From Myxococcus xanthus (GTDB taxonomy: Bacteria; Myxococcota; Myxococcia; Myxococcales; Myxococcaceae), in assembly GCF_900106535.1 (NCBI RefSeq), contig NZ_FNOH01000001.1, positions 558,001 to 622,000 on the forward strand: a DNA stretch of 64,000 nt, written 5' to 3'. The position numbers were made by a program, and so were the translations under genes. Shown here piece after piece: positions 33,281 through 42,198 of this stretch (within the stretch, counting starts at the first letter, position 1; each line of letters opens with the position of its first letter). The notes beneath the pieces are model-generated. The model was not told where the DNA came from, searched no databases, and saw nothing but the letters and a program-made list of their open reading frames with translations.

Positions 33281-33990
33281 CGGAAGCTCCAGGACAGGTC
33301 GACGACGGGGAGGACGGGCAGGCTCTCTCCCGGCAGGGCCGGGTCGCTCATGTCCACGTAGGTGGCGCCCACGCCCAGGCCAAAGTGCTCGCCGCCGTAG
33401 CGGATGCCCGCCGCGGCGCGCAGGGTGGAGCCGCCCTTCACGCGCACGCCCGCCTCGCCCACCACGGACCAGTGGCCCGCGAAGTTGAAGGCCAGCGCGC
33501 CGGTGAAGGACAGATAGTCGGACGTGTAGAGGCCGTAGCGCGCCTCGCCCTGCACCAGCACGGGGCCCAGCGAAAGGCCGTAGACGCCATAGAAGGACGG
33601 GCCGGACAGCTCGGGCTCGAAGCGCTGGAGCGCCGGTGTGTCCGCCCCCGACGTCACGACGTCCGAATAGACGGAGGCGCCCACGAAGTGCGTGTAGCGC
33701 GCGCCCAGCACGACGCGGTGGGGACTGGCGGCCATCGCCCAGCGCAGGCCCACGTTGGGCGCCAGCAAGGCGTTGGCATACATCGACGTGTCCACGGCCA
33801 GCCCGGCGAACAGCGGAAGCGCCGTGCGCTGGAGGCCCAGCACCGGCGCGTCGATGACCTCCGCCGCGTCGGTCGTCAGCAGGCGCGCGGTGTTGGTTCG
33901 CACGCCGCCGTCATCGTCTTCATTGGCGGAAGCCAGACAGGGGGACAACAGGACCGCGAGCGCACAGGCCGCGAGCGAAGGAGGTTTCAA
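33277..33990 (-). CDS. Outer-membrane beta-barrel-like protein
   Basis: A 237-residue exported protein. The signal peptide (LAACALAVLLSPCLASA) is followed by an acidic segment. The rest is alternating beta-strand sequence typical of a small barrel: VLGARYTHFVGASVYSDVV, VLVQGEARYGLY, HWSVVGEAGVRVKGG, FGLGVGATYVDM. It ends in VDLSWSFR, close to the terminal Phe signature. The start is TTG at 33990 with GGAG eight bases upstream; no ATG gives a sensible signal peptide. It is coupled to the lipoprotein gene that follows. Function is unknown. Confidence 0.65.
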   Translation of the reverse strand: MKPPSLAACALAVLLSPCLASANEDDDGGVRTNTARLLTTDAAEVIDAPVLGLQRTALPLFAGLAVDTSMYANALLAPNVGLRWAMAASPHRVVLGARYTHFVGASVYSDVVTSGADTPALQRFEPELSGPSFYGVYGLSLGPVLVQGEARYGLYTSDYLSFTGALAFNFAGHWSVVGEAGVRVKGGSTLRAAAGIRYGGEHFGLGVGATYVDMSDPALPGESLPVLPVVDLSWSFR

Positions 33991-34226
33991 TCCACGGGCT
34001 CCGGAAGGAGGGAGTGCTCCGCACGTTAGGCTGACTTTCCTCCGGGCCGATTGCCTGCCTGGTCTGATGTGCTGCAACAGCCATCTGGCGCGTGCTTGTG
34101 GTCGGCGAAGACCTTGCTCTCATCACGCCTGCTCATGCGAGCCGTGTGAGGGAGCGCGGCGCAGGTCCGGACAGACGGTGTTCTCGTTTGCGGTCCACAG
34201 GGTGGGGCGCATACCTTCTGCCTCAC

Positions 34227-35612
34227 GTGGATGGACGTTCCCCAGAGCAGCCCCCGGCCGGCCCGGAGCCACGCGAGCGGGTGCTGGCGTTGCTGCGCCG
34301 GTATGGTTGGAACGCCACCTCGTTCCAGGTGCTCCAGCCCGGCTTCCAGTACTGGTTCGACCCGGCGGGCGATGCGTGCGTGGCGTACGTGGACACGGGC
34401 GGTGCCTGGGTTGCGGCCGGGGCGCCCATTGCCGCGCCGGAGCGGCTGGCTTCGGTGGCGGAGGGCTTCCGAGTGGCCGCGCGAGCAGTGGACCGGCGCG
34501 TGTGCTTCTTCGCCACCGAGCCGCGCTTCGTGGAGCTGGCCCCCATGGCGTCGCTGCCCATCGGCGAGCAGCCCGTCTGGGACCCGGTCCACTGGGACGA
34601 CGTGGTGCGGGGCAGTCGCAGCCTGCGCGAGCAGCTGCGCCGTGCCCGCGCGCGAGGCGTGAAGGTCCGCGAGGTGCCCGTCACGGAGCTGGGGGACCCG
34701 TTGCATCCCACGCGGCGAGCGGTGGAGCTGCTGAAGGCACGCTGGCTGGCGTCCCGTCGCATGGCGCCCATGGGCTTCCTGGTCCAGCTTCGTCCTCATG
34801 CCTTCGCGAGCGAGCGGTACGCCTTCGTCGCGGAGGTGGAGGGCGAGGTGGTGGGCTTCCTGTCGGTGTCGCCCGTGTATGCCCGCGAAGGCTGGTTCCT
34901 CCAGGACCTGCTCCGGGACCCGAAGGCGCCCAATGGCACCGCGGAGGCGCTGGTGGACGCGGCCATGCGCGAGGCGGCCGCCACCGGGCGGTGCTACGTG
35001 ACGCTGGGACTGGCGCCGCTCGCGGGGCCGGTGCGGCCATGGCTGCGACTGGCGCGGGCGTGCGGCCGGCCGCTCTTCGATTTCGAGGGGCTGCGCACCT
35101 TCAAGGGGAAGTTCCGCCCCGACGCCTGGGTGCCCATCCATCTGTCCTATCCCGAGCCGCGGGGCGGGCTGGCGGCGGTGTACGACGCGCTGCGGGCCTT
35201 CGCGCAGGGCGGCCTGTTGCGCTTCGGCATCGCCACGCTGCTTCGGCGCCCGCGCCTGCTGGTGCACGCGCTCGCCGTGCTCCTCGTTCCATGGACCGCG
35301 CTGCTGGCGCTGCCCTCCACTGCGCGCTGGTTCCCGTCCGTTCAGGTGCAGTGGGCGTGGGTGGTGTTCGACGTGGGCCTGACGGTGGGACTCTTCTCGT
35401 TGGTGCGGCGTTGGCGGGACGCCCTGGCCACGGTGCTGGGCGGGCTGACGGCGGCGGACGCGTGTCTGACGTTCGTCCAGGCCGTCGCCTACAACGTGCC
35501 GCTTGCCCGGAGCCCGCTGGACGGGGCCCTCATCGCCCTGGCCGTGCTCGCGCCAGCGACGGCGTCCGGGTTGCTCTTCAGCTCCCGCGACCTGCGCCTG
35601 CCTGGGCGCTAG
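34227..35612 (+). CDS. DUF2156 (MprF C-terminal-like) acyltransferase with C-terminal membrane segments
   Basis: A 461-residue protein. About residues 10-310 form a double GNAT-like domain of the DUF2156 kind, the catalytic part of lysyl-phosphatidylglycerol synthases: LLRRYGWNATSFQVLQPGFQYW, VAYVDTGGAWVAAGAPIA, REQLRRARARGVKVREV, VAEVEGEVVGFLSVSPVY, FEGLRTFKGKFRPDAWVPIHLSY. After this come three to four hydrophobic segments. In MprF the membrane part precedes the catalytic domain; here the order is reversed. It may transfer an amino acid from tRNA to a lipid. The GTG at 34227 is used because the upstream frame to 34092 has poor coding character; no clear ribosome site is visible. Confidence 0.75.
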   Translation: MDGRSPEQPPAGPEPRERVLALLRRYGWNATSFQVLQPGFQYWFDPAGDACVAYVDTGGAWVAAGAPIAAPERLASVAEGFRVAARAVDRRVCFFATEPRFVELAPMASLPIGEQPVWDPVHWDDVVRGSRSLREQLRRARARGVKVREVPVTELGDPLHPTRRAVELLKARWLASRRMAPMGFLVQLRPHAFASERYAFVAEVEGEVVGFLSVSPVYAREGWFLQDLLRDPKAPNGTAEALVDAAMREAAATGRCYVTLGLAPLAGPVRPWLRLARACGRPLFDFEGLRTFKGKFRPDAWVPIHLSYPEPRGGLAAVYDALRAFAQGGLLRFGIATLLRRPRLLVHALAVLLVPWTALLALPSTARWFPSVQVQWAWVVFDVGLTVGLFSLVRRWRDALATVLGGLTAADACLTFVQAVAYNVPLARSPLDGALIALAVLAPATASGLLFSSRDLRLPGR

Positions 35613-35615
35613 CCG

Positions 35616-35864
35616 TCAGATGTACGCGCCGCTGTCGGGCATCTCATCCTCCGTGGGGACGGTGGCGCCATGGCCGGGGTGGAGGAACACCTCACCATGG
35701 TCCACCCGCGCCACCAGGTGGAAGCTCACCATGAAGTCGCGGCTGGGTGGCCAGCCCTGCTCCAGCTCGAAGTGCGTGTCTCCGATATGCACCACCGTGC
35801 CCAGCCTCCGCCCGTGTTCGTCCCTCACGGCCATGCCCTCGCGCAGCTCTCCTGGGTCCCACAT
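35616..35864 (-). CDS. Small DUF2171-like (PRC-barrel-like) protein
   Basis: An 82-residue protein beginning MWDPGELREGMAVRDEHGRRLGTVVHI. The pattern of a short beta-barrel with G-M-x-V-x-D-x-x-G-x-x-x-G-x-V resembles the DUF2171/PRC-barrel group that is often adaptor-like. The middle and end contain FELEQGWPPSRDFMVSFHLV and a VFLHPGHG turn. The ATG at 35864 has a strong AAGGAGGG. A 12-bp palindrome CTTTCGCGAAAG overlaps this ribosome site and might modulate its translation. Confidence 0.7.
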   Translation of the reverse strand: MWDPGELREGMAVRDEHGRRLGTVVHIGDTHFELEQGWPPSRDFMVSFHLVARVDHGEVFLHPGHGATVPTEDEMPDSGAYI

Positions 35865-36071
35865 GACGCCCTCCTTTCGCGAAAGATGCACGCGCCCGGG
35901 ATGTTCGGCAGCCCACGCAAGGTGTCTGCCATTGCTCCATTGATGGACATTCCGGCGAACACAATCTGGACCGCGGCGCGGGAATAGCGGTGGTTTCGGG
36001 AAAGAACTGACCCCCAGCCCTGCGTCTCGATTCCTCGCGGCGTGCAACGTGGTTGGTGGGGAGGGGAGACC

Positions 36072-36534
36072 ATGCGCCCGCCGTCTGGCGTTGCACTGTC
36101 GCTCGCCGTCCTGCTGTTCGCCCAAGCCGGGCAGGCCCAGACCGCCGCGAAGGAAGCGGCGCCTCCGCCCGCCGACCTGCCACCGGGCGTGTCCGCGGCG
36201 CTGTGGAAGCTGTCCGTCCCAGCCAGCCTCGCGCCCACGCCGGAGCGGGTGCTGCTGGGCGAGAAGCTCTTATGACGCCCAGGCCATTGGCGGCACGGTG
36301 GGCATCTCCTGTAACATGTGCCACCCAGACGCGTCCAACACGCATCCGGAGACGTATCCGAAGTACCAGGTGCAGTTGGGCCGCGTGGCGCTGCTGCGCG
36401 ACATGATCAACTGGTGCATCGAGAACCCGGCGCGCGGCAGGCCGCTGGCGGATGGTGACCCGCGGATGCGCGCCATGGAGGCGTACATCTACGCCAAGCG
36501 CAAGGGCGTGAAGCTGGACTCCGGGAAGAAGTAG
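36072..36534 (+). pseudogene. Cytochrome c-type protein, frameshifted
   Basis: Two frames together spell one exported c-type cytochrome of about 155 residues. The first frame (36072-36275) gives a signal peptide (ALSLAVLLFAQAGQAQ), then PERVLLGEKLL and a TGA. The second frame resumes as YDAQAIGGTVGISCNMCHPD, with the heme motif CNMCH, and runs to 36534. Relatives read GEKLFYD across this point, so about two bases appear to be lost in CTCTTATGAC near 36270. Either the gene is recently inactivated or the assembly has an error here; both halves otherwise look well conserved. The ATG at 36072 has GGGGAG upstream. Confidence 0.75.
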
Positions 36535-36540
36535 GCCCGC

Positions 36541-37575
36541 TCAGCGCCCCAGGTCCGGCACGGCGTCACGCTTCCGCTGGAAGAGCCGCCGAGGCTCCCA
36601 CAGCGGGCGCGTGGCCTGGACGACGGAAGGCTGGCCCAGCAGCACCGTGAGCAGCGCCCCCGCTCCCAGCGCGAGGGCGACGCCCACGGGCCCCTGGAGG
36701 AACGCGTACGCGCCCACGTGCTCGGCGGCTCGCACGACGAAGCCGTGCAGGAGGAAGGGCGCCAGGCTCCGTCCGCCCAGCCGCGTGAGCGTGCTTTCCT
36801 GACGCGGGCTGAGCGTGAAGAGTGCCCATGTCAGCGCCAGTGCACCGCAGAAGAGGGCCGCGCGCGCCGCCATGCCCGTGAGTGCTGTGGCACCGAGCAC
36901 CGCGTAGCCGCTGCTCCCGTAGAGCCACTGCGGCGCGGGCGCGGGCAGTGCTCCCATGGCCACCGCCCCGACGCATGCGCCCAGGCCCACGGCCAGGGAC
37001 GCCGCGAGCACGAGGCGCCAGCCCCGGGTGTTTCGAGGGGCCAGCAGCCACTCCCTTCGCGTCAGGTGACCGGCGACGAAGCAAGGCAGGAACACGAACG
37101 TCCGCGACAGGCCGAACAGGTAGCCCACCCAGGGCAGCAGGCCCGCGACGAGCGCCAGCGCCACGGCCCACATCAGCGGCTTGGGCAGGCGGAGGAGCAG
37201 GGGCAGCATCAGCCGCCAGCACCCGAGGCTCAGCAGGAACCACAGCAGCCAGTACGGCTGCACCAGCCAGTGGGAACTCCAGCCCCGGCCGAGCACCCAC
37301 GCGTCGAAAGCGACGTACAGCACTTGGAACACAGCCAGCGGCGCGAGCTGCCCCCAGGCGATGGCGCTCAGTGCGCGGGGCCCGCTGTCCGCGCGGGACA
37401 GGTGCCCGGAGAGGAACGCGAAGGCGGGGATGTGGAACAGGTACAGGCCGGAGTAGAGCGCCTTCGCGAGCGGCTCCCGGCCGAGCAGGGGCTCGAGCGC
37501 ATGCCCCATCACCACCAGGGTGATGAGGATGCCTCGCACGTTCTCGAACAGCGGGATGCGGCCAGCGGTCGTCAC
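36541..37575 (-). CDS. Membrane acyltransferase-family protein
   Basis: A 344-residue integral membrane protein with about ten hydrophobic segments. It begins RIPLFENVRGILITLVVMGHALEPL, the N-terminal pattern of the acyltransferase-3/fucose 4-O-acetylase group, in which an Arg near helix 1 and the His in VMGH are conserved. Such proteins O-acetylate sugars of capsules, O-antigen or exopolysaccharide. The frame extends to 37692, but the GTG at 37575 places the start directly at the conserved block, with GAGG close by. The substrate cannot be told; no polysaccharide cluster is adjacent. Confidence 0.78.
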   Translation of the reverse strand: MTTAGRIPLFENVRGILITLVVMGHALEPLLGREPLAKALYSGLYLFHIPAFAFLSGHLSRADSGPRALSAIAWGQLAPLAVFQVLYVAFDAWVLGRGWSSHWLVQPYWLLWFLLSLGCWRLMLPLLLRLPKPLMWAVALALVAGLLPWVGYLFGLSRTFVFLPCFVAGHLTRREWLLAPRNTRGWRLVLAASLAVGLGACVGAVAMGALPAPAPQWLYGSSGYAVLGATALTGMAARAALFCGALALTWALFTLSPRQESTLTRLGGRSLAPFLLHGFVVRAAEHVGAYAFLQGPVGVALALGAGALLTVLLGQPSVVQATRPLWEPRRLFQRKRDAVPDLGR

Positions 37576-37725
37576 AACCTCAGTAGAGAAGCCCAACTCG
37601 AGGCTGAATGGGAGGGGGGCGCTCCGTTTCGGCACACGCACCCCGCTCGCCCGGGCGCGTGTGTCAGGCAAGCACGCGGACCGGCGATGCAAGTGTCCTG
37701 GAGCGAGCAGCGGCGCTCCCGGGCG

Positions 37726-38457
37726 CTACTCGGGGCCCTGGAACCCCCCGGCCCGGAACGTGAGGACCAGCGTGTCCCGGTGGCCGGTGTCTCCCTGTGG
37801 TTGGATGGGCGTGCTCTCGTGAATCACGCGCGCATCATCCAGCAGAAGCGCGGACCAGGGCTCCGTCAGCGTGAAGCGCAGGCCGTTGGGGCCGTCGGCT
37901 TCGAAGACGCGCGTCTCACCGCCCTTGATGCCCTCGCGGCCCACGAGCAGCACCGCCACGAAGTCCACGCCGTCCCGGTGCGCGCCCTCGGGGGTGGGCC
38001 GGCCGATACCGTCGGTGGTGTCGATGCGGAACTGGTGGGCCTCGACGTACCAGGGGCGCTCGCCCTTGAGCTGGGAGCAGCACGCGGCGATGCCTCGAAT
38101 CAGCCCCGCCCACACCGGCTGGGACACGATGTCGGGCTGCACGGGCTCGAACCAGCGCTCCATGCCGCCGTGAAGCGCGTTGTATTCCACCGGCTGCCAG
38201 TGCGCGCGGTGAGGCACCTGTGTCAATGCGTCGCCGTCCACGATGAAGCAGGAGTGCCGTCGTGAGCGGTAGCGGCCACCATCCCGGAGGAAGCCATCCA
38301 GCGGCAGCTCGTTCCAGGACGGCCGCAGTGCGTCCAGCGCGGGCGAGTCGATGCCCGCGAGCTCGCAGAGGCCGTCGCGGGTGAGCACGGCGTAGCCATG
38401 CTCGCGGAGGGCCGTGGGGACTTCGGACGTGGGGGTGACGGGGGGCTGGAAGCTCAT
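37726..38457 (-). CDS. 2OG-Fe(II) dioxygenase-like protein (PF10014 type)
   Basis: A 243-residue protein resembling the 2OG-Fe dioxygenase family that includes isoleucine and leucine hydroxylases. The iron-binding facial triad is apparent: EGAHRDGVDFV (His and Asp) and VIHESTP (distal His), with a downstream Arg in RDTLVLTFR for 2-oxoglutarate. The N-terminal part contains RRHSCFIVDG, and PVEYNALHGG resembles family signatures. It should hydroxylate a small molecule, perhaps a free amino acid, consuming 2-oxoglutarate and O2. The ATG at 38457 opens MSFQPPVTPT. It lies 11 bp from the small gene upstream and is probably cotranscribed. Confidence 0.8.
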   Translation of the reverse strand: MSFQPPVTPTSEVPTALREHGYAVLTRDGLCELAGIDSPALDALRPSWNELPLDGFLRDGGRYRSRRHSCFIVDGDALTQVPHRAHWQPVEYNALHGGMERWFEPVQPDIVSQPVWAGLIRGIAACCSQLKGERPWYVEAHQFRIDTTDGIGRPTPEGAHRDGVDFVAVLLVGREGIKGGETRVFEADGPNGLRFTLTEPWSALLLDDARVIHESTPIQPQGDTGHRDTLVLTFRAGGFQGPE

Positions 38458-38468
38458 GGGCGTCGGAC

Positions 38469-38729
38469 TCAGTGAGACGGGCCCGCGGAAGCGGGGAGGG
38501 GCTGGGAGAAGAGAGCCGGAGGCGCGCGCTTCAAGGCCTCGCGGAAGTCGCTGTCCCGGGTGGGGACGCACACGGTGAAGCCATCCACCACGCCGCAGGT
38601 GACGCGGTCGCCCAGGCGCTGGAAGAGCGGCAGCGTGGGGCTACCTCCCGCCGCGAGGAACCACCGCACTCCGAGCGCCGCGCCCACCCAGGGCCAGAGC
38701 CGCTCCCCCTTGTCGCTGGGTCCTGTCAT
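38469..38729 (-). CDS. Small hypothetical protein
   Basis: An 86-residue frame with third-position GC as high as its neighbours, so likely a real gene. It contains one moderately hydrophobic segment (VGAALGVRWFLAAGG) and two cysteines in VTCGVVDGFTVCVPTRDSDF, plausibly a disulfide in an exported hairpin. I recognise no family. The ATG at 38729 is preceded by AGGAGTGGAAG at a loose distance. It sits 11 bp ahead of the dioxygenase-like gene. Confidence 0.5.
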   Translation of the reverse strand: MTGPSDKGERLWPWVGAALGVRWFLAAGGSPTLPLFQRLGDRVTCGVVDGFTVCVPTRDSDFREALKRAPPALFSQPLPASAGPSH

Positions 38730-38964
38730 CACCACCTGCTTCCACTCCTGAGGTCACCACGCGCGGAGCCGGCCGTTCCGGGGGCGTATGTGGCGGGACC
38801 CATACTCCCTTGCAGGCCATCACCGCCAGTCCCGATGCGATGCGCGCACGACGGGCGCTCGCGGCCCCGCCAGCACGGCCGCCGTGGCACAGGCGTTAGG
38901 GTCGGGGGAATGAGCGGCGGCTCGGCCTGTTGGGGGGCCACCTCGGGCATCGGGAGATGAGGAC

Positions 38965-41052
38965 ATGAGAAGGGCGTACGTGGCGTCGTTGCTGACCGGG
39001 CTGTTGACCTCCTCCGTGGCGACGGCCGAGGCCCCACCCCAGGACCCCTTCCTGTGGCTCGAGGAGGTCCAGGGCGAGAAGGCACTCGAATGGGTTCGCG
39101 CGCAGAACGCGCGGACGCTCGCGGTGTTGGAGAAGGACCCGCGCTTCGAGACCTTCCACGCCCAGGCGCTGGAGCTGCTCACCTCCACCGACCGCATTCC
39201 CTCGCCCGGCTTCCGGGCTGGCGGTGTGGACAACTTCTGGCAGGACCGCGGCAACCCCCGAGGCATCTGGCGGCACACCTCGCTGGACGGCTACACGCGC
39301 GCCCAGACACCGTGGGAGACGGTGCTGGACGTGGACGCGCTGGCGAAGGCCGAGAAGGCCAACTGGATTTGGAAGGGCAGCAACTGCCTGCCTCCCGCGG
39401 ACCAGCGCTGCCTCGTCTCCCTGTCCAACGGAGGCAAGGACGCCGTCGAGCTGCGCGAGTTCGACGCCGCCGCGAAGCACTTCGTGGAAGGCGGTTTCCG
39501 GGTCCCGGAGGGCAAGCTGTCCGCGTCCTGGCTGGACTCGGACACGCTGCTGGTGGGGCGCGACTGGGGCGGGGACACGCTCACGGAGTCGGGCTATCCC
39601 TTCGTGCTCAAACGTTGGACGCGTGGCACGCCGCTGACGGAGGCGCAGGAAGCCTTCCGGGGTGAGCGCACCGACGTCTCCGCGTCGCCCTTCCTGTTGC
39701 GGAACGCCGACGGCGCGTTGCAGGCGGTGCTGGTCAACCGCGCGGTGACCTTCTTCGAGTCGGAGTACTACCTGCTGGGAGACGCGGCGCCCGTGCGGCT
39801 CCCGTTTCCCCGGAAGTCCTCCCTCCAGGCCTTCGTGGACGGGCAGGTCGTCTTCACGATTGAAGAGGACTGGGGCCGCTTCAAGCAGGGCGCGCTGCTG
39901 GCATACCCGTTGGCCGCGCTGAAGGCAGACCCGGCGAAGGCGAAGCCCACGCTGCTCTTCCAGCCGGGAGCGCGGCAGGCCATCGAATCGGTGGCGGCGA
40001 CGCGGGGCCAGGTGCTGGTGAGCCTCTATGAGGACGTGAAGGGCGCGCTGGATGTCTACACGCCGGGGAAGAACCGTTGGAGCCGCAAGCGGCTGGCCCT
40101 GCCGAAGAACGCCTCGGTCGCCATCACCGCGACGTCGTCATCGCATGACCGCTTCTTCGTGAAGTCCCAGGGCTTCCTCGCGCCGACGTCGCTGTGGCTG
40201 GCGGATGCGAAGGCGGGCACGGTGAAGAAGGTGAAGTCGCTGCCCGCGCGCTTCGATGCCTCGAAGCTCCAGGTGGACCAGTCCTGGGCGAAGTCGAAGG
40301 ACGGCACCCGGATTCCGTACTTCCTGGTGCGGCCGAAGGCGCGGAAGCTCGACGGCACGCTGCCGACGCTGGTGTATGGCTATGGCGGCTTCCAGGTGTC
40401 CAAGCCGCCCGTCTACCTGCCGGAGGAGGGCAAGTTGTGGATGGAGCGCGGAGGGGCCTACGTCGTCGCCAACATCCGGGGCGGAGGCGAGTTCGGTCCG
40501 CGCTGGCACCAGGCGGCCCTGCGGGAGCACCGCCAGCGCGCGTTCGACGACTTCGCGGCGGTGATGGAAGACCTGGTGCGGAGGAAGGTCAGCTCCCCGC
40601 GCCACCTGGGCATCTACGGCCGCTCCAACGGCGGTGTCCTCACCAGCGTGGCGATGACGCAGCGCCCGGACCTGTTCAACGCGGCCGTCATCGAAAGCCC
40701 GCTCATCGACATGATGCGCTACCACCTGCTGCCAGCGGGCGCGTCGTGGGTGGGGGAGTTCGGCAACCCGGAGGTGCCCGGGGATGCGGCGTTCATCTCG
40801 AAGTACTCCGCCTACCAGAACCTCCGCGAGGGCGTGCGCTACCCCGCGCCGTACATCACCACGAACACGAAGGATGACCGCGTGCATCCGGGTCACGCGC
40901 GCAAGTTCGCGGCGCGCCTGGAGGCCATGGGGCTGCCGTACCTGTATTACGAGAACACCGACGGCGGGCACTCCAACGACTCGGACCCGATGCTCAACGC
41001 GCGCCGGTGGGCGCTGCACCACGTCTACTTGTCGCGGCAGTTGATGGACTGA
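38965..41052 (+). CDS. Secreted prolyl oligopeptidase-family peptidase (S9A)
   Basis: A 695-residue exported serine peptidase. The signal peptide covers about 1-22 (ending ATAEA), then DPFLWLEEVQGEKALEWVRAQN opens the family. A beta-propeller of about 350 residues follows and restricts substrate size. The catalytic alpha/beta-hydrolase domain has the nucleophile S554 in YGRSNGGVL, the Asp in NTKDDRVHPGHARK and the His in ENTDGGHSND. It cleaves short peptides, typically after proline in POP members. The Arg-rich GGxEFGPRWHQAAL loop is also present. It probably serves extracellular nutrition. Confidence 0.93.
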   Translation: MRRAYVASLLTGLLTSSVATAEAPPQDPFLWLEEVQGEKALEWVRAQNARTLAVLEKDPRFETFHAQALELLTSTDRIPSPGFRAGGVDNFWQDRGNPRGIWRHTSLDGYTRAQTPWETVLDVDALAKAEKANWIWKGSNCLPPADQRCLVSLSNGGKDAVELREFDAAAKHFVEGGFRVPEGKLSASWLDSDTLLVGRDWGGDTLTESGYPFVLKRWTRGTPLTEAQEAFRGERTDVSASPFLLRNADGALQAVLVNRAVTFFESEYYLLGDAAPVRLPFPRKSSLQAFVDGQVVFTIEEDWGRFKQGALLAYPLAALKADPAKAKPTLLFQPGARQAIESVAATRGQVLVSLYEDVKGALDVYTPGKNRWSRKRLALPKNASVAITATSSSHDRFFVKSQGFLAPTSLWLADAKAGTVKKVKSLPARFDASKLQVDQSWAKSKDGTRIPYFLVRPKARKLDGTLPTLVYGYGGFQVSKPPVYLPEEGKLWMERGGAYVVANIRGGGEFGPRWHQAALREHRQRAFDDFAAVMEDLVRRKVSSPRHLGIYGRSNGGVLTSVAMTQRPDLFNAAVIESPLIDMMRYHLLPAGASWVGEFGNPEVPGDAAFISKYSAYQNLREGVRYPAPYITTNTKDDRVHPGHARKFAARLEAMGLPYLYYENTDGGHSNDSDPMLNARRWALHHVYLSRQLMD

Positions 41053-41171
41053 ACGCCTGGGGGCATGCGGCCGGGCAGGCCCATGCTGTCACGAACGTCC
41101 GGAACCCCTGGTCTTCACCACGCTACATTCCCGCGTCATGGAAAACGTCCCTGACGCCGTGGAACCGAAGC

Positions 41172-41672
41172 TTGGTGCTGGCGACGGAAGGGGTGGCGCA
41201 CATGGACAAGGACCATGTGTGGCACATGGAGACGCTCGCCCGGGTGTGCCAGGCGGACGCGACGTTGCTGGTGGCGACGCCGTTCCGGGTGGTGGCGCTG
41301 GAGGATGAAGCCGCGGTAGCGGAGGGCGTGCGCTGGTGGGAGGAACTCACGGCGCGAGGAGGCGAGGGCATGGTGGTCAAGCCGCTCGACTTCGCGGTGC
41401 GTGGGCGCAAGGGGCTGCTCCAGCCGGCCATCAAGTCACGAGGTCCGGAGTACCTGCGCATCATCTACGGCCCGGAGTACACCGCGCCCGCGAACCTGGA
41501 GCGGCTGCGGCAGCGGGGTCTGTCCACGAAGCGCTCCCTGGCGCTGCGCGAGTTCGCGCTCGGGGTCGAAGGCCTGGAGCGGTTCGCGCGAGGCGAGCCG
41601 CTGCGCCGCGTGCACGAGTGTGTCTTTGGCGTCCTCGCCCTGGAGAGTGAGCCGGTGGACCCACGGCTTTGA
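41172..41672 (+). pseudogene. C-terminal remnant of a Pnkp-type polynucleotide kinase-phosphatase-ligase
   Basis: The translation from 41172 (LVLATEG, MDKDHVWHMETLAR, GGEGMVVKPLDF, KSRGPEYLRIIYGPEYT, KRSLALREFALGVEGLERF) matches the last ~165 residues of bacterial Pnkp-like proteins, which repair RNA with Hen1. GGEGMVVKP is the ligase-domain motif IV region. The full protein is normally over 800 residues; kinase, phosphatase and the adenylation lysine are absent, and the sequence before 41172 does not match. No start codon or ribosome site is convincing. I regard it as a decayed gene end rather than an active ligase. Confidence 0.75.
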
Positions 41673-41720
41673 TGTAGGCTCGGGGGGCGGGAGCGCCAGG
41701 CGCCCAATGGAGGGATGTGG

Positions 41721-42176
41721 ATGAACTTCTACGAAGCGTCGTCCCCATTCCTCTGGTGGGAGTCCAACCTGTGGTGGGTGCTCGCGCTGGCGATGTCCGC
41801 TGGGCTGGGCGTGTGGTGCTGGCTGCTGTGGGGGCCGCGCCAGGCGGGAGATGTCCTGCGGGTGGCGCCTGCGTCTGGCGTTGGTCGTCTCCCGCGGGTG
41901 TTGGATTCCGTCGCGTGGGCCGTGATGGCGGCTGCCTTCATGGGCCCCATGGCGTTCGTCACATCCTGGCTGGTGGCGACCGACTCGCTCGTTCCTCACT
42001 GTGAGGTGGTGGCGGGGCAATCGTCGTTCTCATTCTTCATCCGGTGGCCTTGGTTCGGATTGGCCCTGGTGGCGCTCGTGGGCGGCATTGCCTATGCGCG
42101 CCGGTCTCAGTCGCCCAGGGATGCACGGGACGTGCTCCTGACCCGGCTCCCGCCAGATATCTGCAAGGAAGTCTGA
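41721..42176 (+). CDS. Small membrane protein, function unknown
   Basis: A 151-residue protein with about three membrane segments: LWWVLALAMSAGLGVWCWLLW, VAWAVMAAAFMGPMAFVTSWLV and WPWFGLALVALVGGIAYA. The C-terminus is charged and cytoplasmic in a simple topology. I recognise no family. The ATG at 41721 has GGAGGG eight bases upstream; an ATG at 41715 lies too close to it. It lies between two gene remnants and may itself be a resident of a low-constraint region. Confidence 0.6.
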   Translation: MNFYEASSPFLWWESNLWWVLALAMSAGLGVWCWLLWGPRQAGDVLRVAPASGVGRLPRVLDSVAWAVMAAAFMGPMAFVTSWLVATDSLVPHCEVVAGQSSFSFFIRWPWFGLALVALVGGIAYARRSQSPRDARDVLLTRLPPDICKEV

Positions 42177-42198
42177 GAGGTGCTGTCCCGCGTGCGGG

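Noticed and set aside
36072..36534. Programmed frameshift in the cytochrome gene
   Set aside because: No slippery heptamer or downstream stimulator is visible, and the needed shift fits a simple two-base loss.
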